The notes under the pieces: model-generated
The model's input: the letters and a program-made list of their open reading frames with translations, nothing else
Told to the model about the DNA's origin: nothing
Databases searched by the model: none
Program-made: the position numbers and the translations under genes
NCBI GenBank assembly: GCA_965601475.1
Contig: OZ271832.1
Span: forward strand, 1,860,001-1,924,000
Length of the DNA stretch: 64,000 nt
Reading direction: 5' to 3'
From: JAWPMT01 sp965601475
GTDB taxonomy: Bacteria > Bacteroidota > Bacteroidia > Cytophagales > Cyclobacteriaceae
Shown here: piece after piece, positions 18,790 to 26,355 of the stretch
Layout of the letters: each line of letters begins with the position of its first letter
Position numbering within the stretch: position 1 is the stretch's first letter

Positions 18790-18793
18790 CAAG

Positions 18794-21061
18794 ATGTCGC
18801 AGAATGCGGATTACCTCTCCCAACTAAATGAGCCCCAGCATGAAGGTGTGGTTAACACCGAAGGTCCTTGCATGATCATAGCTGGCGCTGGTTCCGGAAA
18901 GACACGAGTGCTCACTTTCAGAATCGCTCATCTGATCCAAGCACATGATGTTGATCCATTCTCCATCATGGCATTGACTTTCACCAACAAGGCAGCCAAA
19001 GAAATGCAACATCGCATTGCCGGTGTAGTTGGATCAAACGCCAGAAATCTATGGATGGGGACATTTCACTCCGTTTTTGCGCGGCTACTGAGAGCTGAAG
19101 CGGAAAGGTTAGGTTTCAACAGCAACTTCACGATTTACGATACTGATGATTCCAAGACACTCATCAAGCAAATCGTGAAGCAATATGGGCTGGATGATAA
19201 ATTGTACAAACCCAATGTGGTATACAATCGCATTTCAGGGGCGAAGAATAGGCTCGTCTCCTGGCAGGAGTACAATAACAATCCAATCTACCAGGAAGAT
19301 GATGCAGCGAATATGAGGCCGGAGATGGGCAAGCTGTACAAGACCTACGTGCAACGCTGCTTCAAAGCCGGAGCGATGGATTTTGATGATCTGCTATTCA
19401 ATACCAACGTCCTTTTCCGTGACCACGATGATGTACTCAATAAGTATCAACAGCGATTTCAGTATTTTCTGATCGACGAGTTCCAGGACACCAACATCTC
19501 GCAATACATGATCGCTCGGAAACTAGCTGCAGTTCGTCAGAACATATGTGTCGTAGGGGACGATGCGCAGAGTATCTATGCTTTCAGGGGGGCGGACATA
19601 CAGAACATCCTGAATTTCGAACGGGATTATCCTGATCTCCGGGTGATCAAACTCGAGCAAAACTACCGGTCCACAAAGACCATCGTTAGTGCCGCAAACT
19701 CTGTGATTTCAAGAAACCGAGCGCAACTCAAAAAGGACGTTTGGACTTCGAATGACGATGGAGACCTCATCGAGCTGATGAAGGCCACTTCAGACAATGA
19801 AGAAGGAAAACTCGTGGCCAGCGCCATCTTCGAGACCAAGATGCAGAGCCAGATCCCAAACAGCGACTTTGTGGTCCTCTACCGCACCAACAGCCAATCC
19901 AGGGCCATCGAGGAAGCCCTGCGCCGCAACAATCTCAAATACCGTGTGGTAGGAGGCCTTTCCTTCTATCAGCGTAAGGAAATCAAGGACCTGCTGGCCT
20001 ACCTTAGGTTTATGGTCAACCCCAACGACGAGCAGGCCATGCGACGCATCATCAATACGCCGAAAAGGGGAATCGGACCAGGAACCATAGAGAAGCTGAT
20101 CGTCGCAGCCAATGATCATGATTTACCACTATGGGATGTGATGGAAAAAGCCACAGCCTTCCTCGGAAATCGGGGAGGTCAACAAGTTGAGACCTTCACC
20201 ACCATGATCAAAAGCTTCCGTCTCACAGCCGAAAAAAAGGATGCCTATGACACTGCAGCCCTTGTTGCCAAAAACTCAGGCATACTGAAAGAACTCTATG
20301 AGGACAAAACGGTGGAAGGGCTCAGTCGCTACGAAAATGTGCAGGAGCTGCTCAATGCGATGAAGGAATTCACCGATGACCCACAGCGGGAAGACAAATC
20401 CATTTCGGCATTTTTGCAGGATGTTGCTTTGCTGACTGATGAAGATCGGAATAAGAGCTCTGAGGACGCCGTCACACTCATGACCATTCATATGGCCAAA
20501 GGACTTGAATTTAATCATGTCTTCATCGTCGGCCTTGAAGAGGAACTATTCCCCTCCCAAATGATGCTGCAGAGTAGAGCAGATTTAGAGGAAGAAAGAC
20601 GGTTATTCTATGTTGCGCTCACCAGGGCCAAAAAGAAGCTTTACCTGAGTTATGCGCTCAATCGATATCGGTACGGGCGTCTGAAGAACTGCGAGCCGAG
20701 CAGGTTCTTGGAGGAGGTTGATACCCGCCTGCTCAAGGTCAACAGGAAATTTTCCTCGAAAGAACCTATCGCCTCTCCTTCCATGAATTATGTGACGAAG
20801 AATTTCGTCTCAAATATGAAGAAGCAGGCTTCTGACAAACGTTTTGCCAATGCTGTCAATCACAAACCTGACCCCAATTTCAAAGAAAGCGACACCAGCA
20901 ACTTGCAGGTCGGCATGCGCGTGGAGCATCCGAAATTCGGTTTTGGGACGGTATCGTTAATAGATGAGCAAGGGTCAAACAGAAAAGCCAAAGTCACTTT
21001 TGAGAGCGCAGGAGAGAAGACCCTGTTGCTATCCTTCGCCAAACTGAGAATATTGGATTAG
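18794..21061 (+). CDS. UvrD/PcrA-type DNA helicase
   Basis: A 755-residue superfamily 1A 3'-5' helicase used in nucleotide excision and mismatch repair. Signatures in order: Q motif LNEPQHEGV, Walker A AGAGSGKT, ALTFTNKAAKEM, motif II LIDEFQDTN, motif III VVGDDAQSIYAFRGA, motif IV EQNYRST, motif V TIHMAKGLEFNHVF and motif VI YVALTRAKKKL. The C-terminus has the short PcrA-like Tudor-type segment (VGMRVEHPKFGFGTV), which in PcrA/UvrD contacts RNA polymerase. Length and order are normal. The stop overlaps the convergent outer-membrane-protein gene by four bases. Confidence 0.94.
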   Translation: MSQNADYLSQLNEPQHEGVVNTEGPCMIIAGAGSGKTRVLTFRIAHLIQAHDVDPFSIMALTFTNKAAKEMQHRIAGVVGSNARNLWMGTFHSVFARLLRAEAERLGFNSNFTIYDTDDSKTLIKQIVKQYGLDDKLYKPNVVYNRISGAKNRLVSWQEYNNNPIYQEDDAANMRPEMGKLYKTYVQRCFKAGAMDFDDLLFNTNVLFRDHDDVLNKYQQRFQYFLIDEFQDTNISQYMIARKLAAVRQNICVVGDDAQSIYAFRGADIQNILNFERDYPDLRVIKLEQNYRSTKTIVSAANSVISRNRAQLKKDVWTSNDDGDLIELMKATSDNEEGKLVASAIFETKMQSQIPNSDFVVLYRTNSQSRAIEEALRRNNLKYRVVGGLSFYQRKEIKDLLAYLRFMVNPNDEQAMRRIINTPKRGIGPGTIEKLIVAANDHDLPLWDVMEKATAFLGNRGGQQVETFTTMIKSFRLTAEKKDAYDTAALVAKNSGILKELYEDKTVEGLSRYENVQELLNAMKEFTDDPQREDKSISAFLQDVALLTDEDRNKSSEDAVTLMTIHMAKGLEFNHVFIVGLEEELFPSQMMLQSRADLEEERRLFYVALTRAKKKLYLSYALNRYRYGRLKNCEPSRFLEEVDTRLLKVNRKFSSKEPIASPSMNYVTKNFVSNMKKQASDKRFANAVNHKPDPNFKESDTSNLQVGMRVEHPKFGFGTVSLIDEQGSNRKAKVTFESAGEKTLLLSFAKLRILD

Positions 21062-22254
21062 AAAGCCTCAGTTACGTTGAGATAGAATCCCCGGGTATCC
21101 TGGCCAAAGCCATAATCAAATCTCAAGTTCAATCGTTCCGCTTGATCCACCGTAAACCTGAGGCCTCCACCCACGGAATGTTTGAATTGGGAAGGTTTGA
21201 ATCCCTCTAAATCCGAAGCCACATTTCCAACACCGAGGAAAGCAACCGCTCCGATCCTCCACCAGATGGGCATGCGGTATTCTACCTGTGATCCCATGAA
21301 ATGGCGATCTCTGAATCGCCCCCGATAATATCCCCTCATCAGGGCACTGCCGCCAAGGATTGACAGGTTATGGAAAGGAGCCTCACCTGTCACAAAATTG
21401 CCGAGAAACTGGATGGCAAGGATGTCCTCACGATCCTCAAAGAGCTTGAAATACTTTCTGAAATCCAACCTGTAGCTGGTGTAGGTAAATTCCCCTCCCA
21501 AAAATGATCCGTGAAAAAAGGCAGACATAAGGAAATAAAAACCAGCATACGGATTAGCAATATTGTCGCGCTTGTCTATTACAAACAGTGGCCCTACTCC
21601 TGCCAGGCGACTACCATTGTACCCCGCCACCTGCGTTCTTTCAAGAAGACCTCCGTCTATCAGCTTGTAGTTGAACCTCGAGTAATATCGAAACTCAATC
21701 CCCGGGAAAAAGCCTGGAATTACTTGCTTCAACACCCGACTTTCTATCCCAATGGAATTGTATTCCACAAGCTCCTCATTGCTTTCGGGTGTCTCATTGC
21801 CAATGCCATAGTAGAATTCAGGGAACTTCAGAAATTCCCAACGACCTGTCAAAAACAACCCTTCATTCCGCGTGAACAGCTGATAACGCGTATTGAAGAT
21901 AAACTGCTTCTCGGTCGTATATAGTGCCAGCATACGAACCTGCGAAGTTCTGGAAACAGTATCTTCAGGAATCAGCTTGAAAAGCTTCAAAGAACCAGCG
22001 CCAAAGCCAAAACCCGTCTCAGGAGAAATAGATACCGCAGGAACGGTGATCCACGCTCCTTGCTTTTCCGACGGTTCATCTGACTGCGCACGGCCCAAAC
22101 AGCAAACGAACAGGGGCAATAGGCACAGGCCAATAATAGGTCTACGTGGCGAAAGGAACTTCAGGGTTAGGCCTTGTTGAAGTGAATAATTTAACCAAAC
22201 TAAAATAGTTCCATCTGTCAAAATGAACTCAAAAATTTCGGCCTTCCATTCCAA
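21058..22254 (-). CDS. Omp85/BamA-like surface antigen beta-barrel protein
   Basis: A protein of up to 398 residues. A hydrophobic export signal lies at about residues 40-58 (IIGLCLLPLFVCCLGRAQS), so the true start may be downstream of the ATG at 22254 at a non-ATG codon. The rest is beta-barrel-like, with alternating strands and aromatic ends (RYQLFTRNEGLFLTGRWEF, FYFLMSAFFHG), the motif ALMRGYYRGRFRDRHF that matches the conserved VRGF/Y loop of Omp85 barrels, and a C-terminal FDYGFGQDTRGFYLNVTEAF ending in Phe as expected for insertion. No POTRA domain is present, so this is a barrel-only member. Its job is unknown. Confidence 0.82.
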   Translation of the reverse strand: MEWKAEIFEFILTDGTILVWLNYSLQQGLTLKFLSPRRPIIGLCLLPLFVCCLGRAQSDEPSEKQGAWITVPAVSISPETGFGFGAGSLKLFKLIPEDTVSRTSQVRMLALYTTEKQFIFNTRYQLFTRNEGLFLTGRWEFLKFPEFYYGIGNETPESNEELVEYNSIGIESRVLKQVIPGFFPGIEFRYYSRFNYKLIDGGLLERTQVAGYNGSRLAGVGPLFVIDKRDNIANPYAGFYFLMSAFFHGSFLGGEFTYTSYRLDFRKYFKLFEDREDILAIQFLGNFVTGEAPFHNLSILGGSALMRGYYRGRFRDRHFMGSQVEYRMPIWWRIGAVAFLGVGNVASDLEGFKPSQFKHSVGGGLRFTVDQAERLNLRFDYGFGQDTRGFYLNVTEAF

Positions 22255-22282
22255 TCAATGCCGCGACATGTGTGACAAGGAC

Positions 22283-22332
22283 TCCGGTTCACCGCTCCAG
22301 TTCTCCGGTTCAATCCAATATTTTCCGGTTCA
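22283..22332. repeat. Three phased direct repeats TCCGGTTCA
   Basis: Exact copies of TCCGGTTCA start at 22283, 22304 and 22324, spaced 21 and 20 bases, two helical turns apart. A weaker copy TCCAGTTC is at 22296. The third copy lies within an inverted repeat TTTCCG-GTTCAA-CGGAAA. They sit just upstream of the Omp85-like gene (minus) and a possible 35-codon frame (plus), as an operator would. Confidence 0.55.
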
Positions 22333-22393
22333 ACGGAAAGGAAATGACCTTTTACCGTGAATTATTCATTTTTATACTAACGTCAAAAGGGAA

Positions 22394-22501
22394 ATGAAAA
22401 AGTTGAACATTCAATCGGCCATCAGAGATCTAATTTTCGAGCTTGGTGAAGGTATATGGAGATACTTTCACATGAGAGAAAAAAGGTTTCGCGTATTCTA
22501 A
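22394..22501 (+). CDS. Possible small protein, 35 residues
   Basis: ATG preceded by AAAGGGAA, a reasonable ribosome site. It encodes a basic, partly amphipathic peptide (MKKLNIQSAIRDLIFELGEG at the start, then aromatic and Arg/Lys-rich). It lies 60 bases after the TCCGGTTCA repeats. No family is recognised and support is weak. Confidence 0.3.
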   Translation: MKKLNIQSAIRDLIFELGEGIWRYFHMREKRFRVF

Positions 22502-23051
22502 ACCAGACCATGCTCCAAGCAGGTCCCTGTTTCTTCAAATAGGTCCTCATCGGTATCCAATTTACCCTGAGAGGACTTCCCTATTCGATAGTCCCGATCT
22601 TCGTACCTTTTACTCCTCAGACCTTGTGCCTTAACCGGTATGAGCTTCACCAATAGCAGCAAAATCCTTGCTCATCTGAGTTTACCTGCTGTACGGAGCT
22701 AATAGGCTCTCCCCATAACTCAATATTTTGCCCTGAATCAAATCGACTGAAATGACCGGTCAGCTGGCAGATTCCAAGAGCAGTTCGCATTTATTTCACC
22801 AACCTGAATCCTGAAGTTCACGTAAAACTCATGTACCACTTGATTCTGTCAAACACCATGTGGAGCATTCGACGAGTTTACCATATACGACATGCAAACA
22901 CTATAAAGTGAGACAAGAAGATATTTTCTACTAATAAAGGACTGATTATGAGCGGATAGGATTTTCAAAAAAACATCAAAAAACGCAAACAGTTGTAACC
23001 ATAATTGTTTTCGTTTGTTCTATAAGTCCAGCTATTGAAAATTTAAGAACC
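22502..23051. other. Gene-free stretch
   Basis: No coding frame of meaningful length is visible on either strand, and I see no tRNA-like fold. AT content rises toward the histidine kinase gene, which probably has its promoter in the last 100 bases, but no exact TAnnTTTG element stands out. Confidence 0.5.
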
Positions 23052-24395
23052 ATGCCAACTTCGACCACTATCTCCGATAATGTTGATTTAGGAACGTTAT
23101 CTATCATTGCTTCAAAAACCGACAACGCCGTCATGCTCACCGATACAAGCGGCAATATAATCTGGGTCAATCCACGGTTTGAAGAGATTACTGAATACAA
23201 GTCAAGTGAAGTCTTAGGTAGGAAGCCCTCTTCTTTCTTGCAGGGCAGGGGCACGGACCGTGAGACACTCTTGCGGGTCCGGGAGAAACTCGCGAATCTC
23301 AAACCCTTCCAGGAAGAGGTGCTCAACTATACAAAGAGCGGTAAGAGTTTCTGGCTCAGGATGTCTATCACTCCCATATTCGACGATTCAGGGGTACATA
23401 CCCACTACCTCGCCATCGAGTCTGATGTGACGGCGGAGAAAAACAAAGATGAACGGTTACAACTCGCCCTTCGGGAACAGGAGGAGCTTTCCCGGGATCT
23501 GATGTTGGCACAGATCAAGCTTCAGAAGGTATTGGAGCATGGAAAGCCAGAAAGCAACAAGGACAGGAAGGAAGATGAAGTCTCGAAGGAACAAATCCTG
23601 AAACAGGAGAAGCTGGCTAGTGTAGGTGTTTTGACCGCCGGGATAGCTCACGAAATGAATAATCCCATCAATTTCCTCGTGAACGGCCTGCAGGCTTTTC
23701 GCAGTGCATTCAAGGATTACCAATCGGGTCAACAAACAGTAGAAAAATTCCTCCAGGGTAATTTGGACTCGAAGGCCCAGAAGGAATACAACAGCCTGAA
23801 AAGTGAAAATGAACTCGAAGATCTACTAGAGGAAATGGAGGCTATGGTCGACGACATGCAACTGGGTGCCAATCAAACCACTGAGATTGTCAAAGGCCTG
23901 AAACTCTTCGCACGGGGCGATGCCAACAAACCCGAACAAGTTGAGCTAAAGGAACTATTCGATATCGCACTCACGCTACTCAAAAATAAGATCAAGCATC
24001 GATTCGAGATCCTTCAAAATCATAGCGAAGACATCGGCAAGATTGAGGCCTATCCGAGTTCACTTACCCAGGTATTTCTCAATATTCTGCAAAATGCCAT
24101 ACATGCTTTCCCAGAAGGAAAGCCGGGAGCCAAAATCGAAATCACGACAGAAAAGACCGCCGACCGTATCAAAGTCCGTATCAAGGACAATGGCTCCGGC
24201 ATCCCGGATGAGTTAAAGCCCAAAATTTTCAAGCCGTTTTTCACCACCAAAGCTACAGGTATTGGGACTGGGTTAGGTCTCCCCATTTGCAAACAGATCA
24301 TTGAAGAAAAACATGATGGGCAGATCACTTTCTCTTCTCAGGTAGGGTACGGAACAGAGTTTATGATCATCCTGCCAACAAAGCTTAGCTCATGA
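23052..24395 (+). CDS. PAS-domain sensor histidine kinase
   Basis: A 447-residue soluble histidine kinase. The PAS domain is at about residues 10-125 (NAVMLTDTSGNIIWVNPRFE, GRKPSSFLQGRGTD). It resembles a LOV domain but lacks the photoactive cysteine (P replaces it in GRKPSSFLQ). A coiled coil follows, then the dimerisation/phosphoacceptor helix GVLTAGIAHEMNNP with H200, and an ATP-binding domain with N box VFLNILQNAIHAF, G1 DNGSGIPDE, F box FKPFFTTK and G2 GTGLGLPICK. There is no membrane segment, so it senses a cytoplasmic cue. It heads a four-gene cassette and overlaps the next gene by ATGA. No response regulator is in the cassette. Confidence 0.93.
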   Translation: MPTSTTISDNVDLGTLSIIASKTDNAVMLTDTSGNIIWVNPRFEEITEYKSSEVLGRKPSSFLQGRGTDRETLLRVREKLANLKPFQEEVLNYTKSGKSFWLRMSITPIFDDSGVHTHYLAIESDVTAEKNKDERLQLALREQEELSRDLMLAQIKLQKVLEHGKPESNKDRKEDEVSKEQILKQEKLASVGVLTAGIAHEMNNPINFLVNGLQAFRSAFKDYQSGQQTVEKFLQGNLDSKAQKEYNSLKSENELEDLLEEMEAMVDDMQLGANQTTEIVKGLKLFARGDANKPEQVELKELFDIALTLLKNKIKHRFEILQNHSEDIGKIEAYPSSLTQVFLNILQNAIHAFPEGKPGAKIEITTEKTADRIKVRIKDNGSGIPDELKPKIFKPFFTTKATGIGTGLGLPICKQIIEEKHDGQITFSSQVGYGTEFMIILPTKLSS

Positions 24396-24670
24396 GTCTT
24401 CCGGGAAATGACAACGCACTTCTGGACGGAAGTGGTACGCCGATCAAAGCCCCGAAGCGGGAATACCCGTTTCTGTCGCAACTCCTGGACCGGGCTCCAT
24501 TGATTCTTCGGACTGTCAGTGAAATCAATGTGTACCAGGATGGATTCTTCTTCTTCAAGAATGACACAGAATGTGTAATCTTCAAAAAGAAGTCGAAGAA
24601 TGAGATCATAGTGACTTATCACAATGAACCCGTAAACCCCTATAAAATCAACACCCTACTATCACTCTAG
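24392..24670 (+). CDS. Hypothetical protein of the kinase cassette
   Basis: A 92-residue protein starting at an ATG that overlaps the kinase stop by four bases, so it is translationally coupled. The N-terminus is polar (GNDNALLDGSGTPIKAPKRE); the rest reads as beta hairpins (GFFFFKNDTECVIFKKKSKN, EIIVTYHNEPV). No family is recognised. Tight coupling to a histidine kinase suggests an adaptor or regulator of that kinase, which is inference. Confidence 0.75.
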   Translation: MSLPGNDNALLDGSGTPIKAPKREYPFLSQLLDRAPLILRTVSEINVYQDGFFFFKNDTECVIFKKKSKNEIIVTYHNEPVNPYKINTLLSL

Positions 24671-24675
24671 CCTAT

Positions 24676-25677
24676 GTGATTGAAATGTCAAAGGTCGAAG
24701 ACATAGCGCAATTTCTTCTTGAGCGAGTCAAAAAGCTTGACCTACTCATGGTCGTGGCCGAGAAAACCAAAATCATCAAGGATAATGGCTTTGTTGAACC
24801 AAAACAGCTTACAGACCTTCCTCAACTACTGCCCTCAGGGGCAACGGAGTTTAGCATCTCTATGGGTCGAAAAGGAATGGTGTGGGTATTGAGGATTGAT
24901 GAGACGAGCTTTCTGATACTGGCTTCGAGACACCAAATCACTGCAGCGATCCATGCGGCATTGAAGGAATTAGAATCGCCACATTCATCTCCACCTCCAA
25001 CAGAGGAACCGGTGACTGGGGCGAAGGAAGAGGAGTCCATTGACCGAATCCGCAGGAGATTCCAGAAGAAAAACAATCTTGGCAAATTCTTCAGTGATAG
25101 CGAGAGCTTTTCACATTCGCCAACGGAATTCAGGAGTGACTTCGTATGGGTAAGGAAAGTGGGTCGCAAACGATACCTCGCCCTTTGCGACACGCACATC
25201 GAGGGGTCTTTCGGCACCTTAGTAGCTATGCATCTGGATACGATTCTGGACGAATACGCCCTAGACGAGTCACTTCCATTCCCCGAAGTCATTGACAATA
25301 TCAATAGCCAATTGAATGACTACAACCTCGACTATCTCAGCCAGGATGACGCCGACAAGAAGATTGACATTGCCTTATGCATCTGCGTCATCAATGACAA
25401 CCAAATCACTATCAAGCAAAAGGGCGTTGGGGTCATTGTCAAAGACAAAGAAGAAAGTACCTTCTTTGAGCTTCCGTCGGAGACTCCCGGGGTTCAAACC
25501 ATAAACCTCAATACTGGTACAAGTCTCATTCTTTTCAGCAAGGGGCTTACTCAGGCTTTTGCGGAATCGGAATTGGAAACGACCTTGCGTGCCAATACGA
25601 CGCTCAAAGACATTGGTGACCAGATAGCAAAACAGGACACCCAGACGAATATTTCATTATTAAGAATTACTATATAA
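24676..25677 (+). CDS. Degenerate SpoIIE/PP2C-like phosphatase domain protein
   Basis: A 333-residue protein with an N-terminal domain of about 100 residues, a Pro/Glu linker, and a C-terminal domain of about 190 residues that aligns by eye with SpoIIE-type serine phosphatases. SDFVWV matches GDFYW, LALCDTHIEGSFGTLVAMHL matches the VDCTGHGVPGAFMS segment, KKIDIALCICVI matches DGMDIALC, and LILFSKGLTQAF matches LYLFSDGYxDQF. The glycines after the first Asp and the SDG aspartate (now Lys) are lost, so metal binding and catalysis are doubtful. It may act as a binding pseudo-phosphatase. Start GTG 24676 or ATG 24685. It is five bases downstream of the 92-residue gene. Confidence 0.65.
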   Translation: MIEMSKVEDIAQFLLERVKKLDLLMVVAEKTKIIKDNGFVEPKQLTDLPQLLPSGATEFSISMGRKGMVWVLRIDETSFLILASRHQITAAIHAALKELESPHSSPPPTEEPVTGAKEEESIDRIRRRFQKKNNLGKFFSDSESFSHSPTEFRSDFVWVRKVGRKRYLALCDTHIEGSFGTLVAMHLDTILDEYALDESLPFPEVIDNINSQLNDYNLDYLSQDDADKKIDIALCICVINDNQITIKQKGVGVIVKDKEESTFFELPSETPGVQTINLNTGTSLILFSKGLTQAFAESELETTLRANTTLKDIGDQIAKQDTQTNISLLRITI

Positions 25678-25696
25678 CCATTAAACAAAAATCATT

Positions 25697-26092
25697 ATGA
25701 ATCTAAGCGAAGCTATGGGCGAAACATTGAAAGCTGTTCCTAAGGCCGTTGCAACAGGCGTGGTAGACATGGGAAGCGGCCTGATGCTAGACATGAAAAC
25801 CACCGCAAGTCATCCTCAGGAAGTTTTCGATTTCCTGGCAGCAGCAACCAAGGACATGTTTGAGGGGGAGAATGTCGTCACGATAGAGAAGATTTTCAAG
25901 AAAGCGAGAGGTGCAAAAGGCGATGATCACTACTTCAAGGAAATTGTAGTCTACTCTACCAATCTGTTGCACTATTTCACGCGACTACCAGGACTCCAAT
26001 CTGTTGTATTTGCAGTTGTTTGTTCAGCTGATGCAAACGTCGGACTAGTCATGGTGAAGGCAAGGGAAATTGCCAAATCCATAGAGGTGTAG
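25697..26092 (+). CDS. Small protein resembling Roadblock/LC7 fold
   Basis: A 131-residue protein whose pattern VPKAVATGVVDMGSGLMLDM, then a helix LAAATKDMF, then EIVVYSTNLLHYFTRL and SVVFAVVCSADANVGLVMVK followed by a C-terminal helix resembles the beta-alpha-beta-beta-beta-alpha order of Roadblock/LC7 proteins such as MglB. Those proteins usually bind small Ras-like GTPases or act as dimeric platforms. It is the last gene of the kinase cassette, 19 bases after the phosphatase-like gene. No GTPase gene is near. The fold call is by eye. Confidence 0.6.
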   Translation: MNLSEAMGETLKAVPKAVATGVVDMGSGLMLDMKTTASHPQEVFDFLAAATKDMFEGENVVTIEKIFKKARGAKGDDHYFKEIVVYSTNLLHYFTRLPGLQSVVFAVVCSADANVGLVMVKAREIAKSIEV

Positions 26093-26111
26093 CATACCTT
26101 TCAGAAAAAAG

Positions 26112-26130
26112 GCCGGGAGACTCTTCCGGC
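26112..26130 (-). terminator. Intrinsic terminator for the 55-residue gene
   Basis: GCCGG and CCGGC arms extend by three more pairs (G-T, A-T, G-C) to an 8-pair stem with a three-base loop. On the minus strand CC and then six Ts follow. It lies directly past the stop at 26134 of the small minus-strand gene. The plus-strand tail (TTCTC) is weak but may also stop the kinase cassette. Confidence 0.7.
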
Positions 26131-26133
26131 TTC

Positions 26134-26301
26134 TCAATGAATCCCTGAGTAATTGGTCTTCTCAAGGATATTCTTGAAAAGGTATTTATAGTCACCCTGT
26201 TTTTGCCCCTTTTCGAAAAGATCCCGGATTTGGTTGGCTAGATACCACCCTTTGAAATAATCCTCTGCTCTTTGAGTATGTCTTTGTTGATCTACTTTCA
26301 T
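26134..26301 (-). CDS. Small hypothetical protein, 55 residues
   Basis: ATG at 26301, stop at 26134-26136, immediately followed by a good minus-strand terminator. The peptide is hydrophilic with a helical core (AEDYFKGWYLANQIRDLFEK, then QGDYKYLFKNILEKTNY) and no membrane segment. It starts 54 bases after the MFS transporter stop on the same strand, so it is probably the last gene of that operon. No family is recognised. The balanced composition and the terminator support it as real. Confidence 0.55.
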   Translation of the reverse strand: MKVDQQRHTQRAEDYFKGWYLANQIRDLFEKGQKQGDYKYLFKNILEKTNYSGIH

Positions 26302-26355
26302 GATATTTTCTTGAGCATTTTATACTAGACCCAATCAAGACAGAAATGGTTGAAT

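Noticed and set aside
22502..23051. Search for a tRNA, small RNA or hidden gene in the gap before the kinase
   Set aside because: No cloverleaf, no long stem with T run and no long frame seen.
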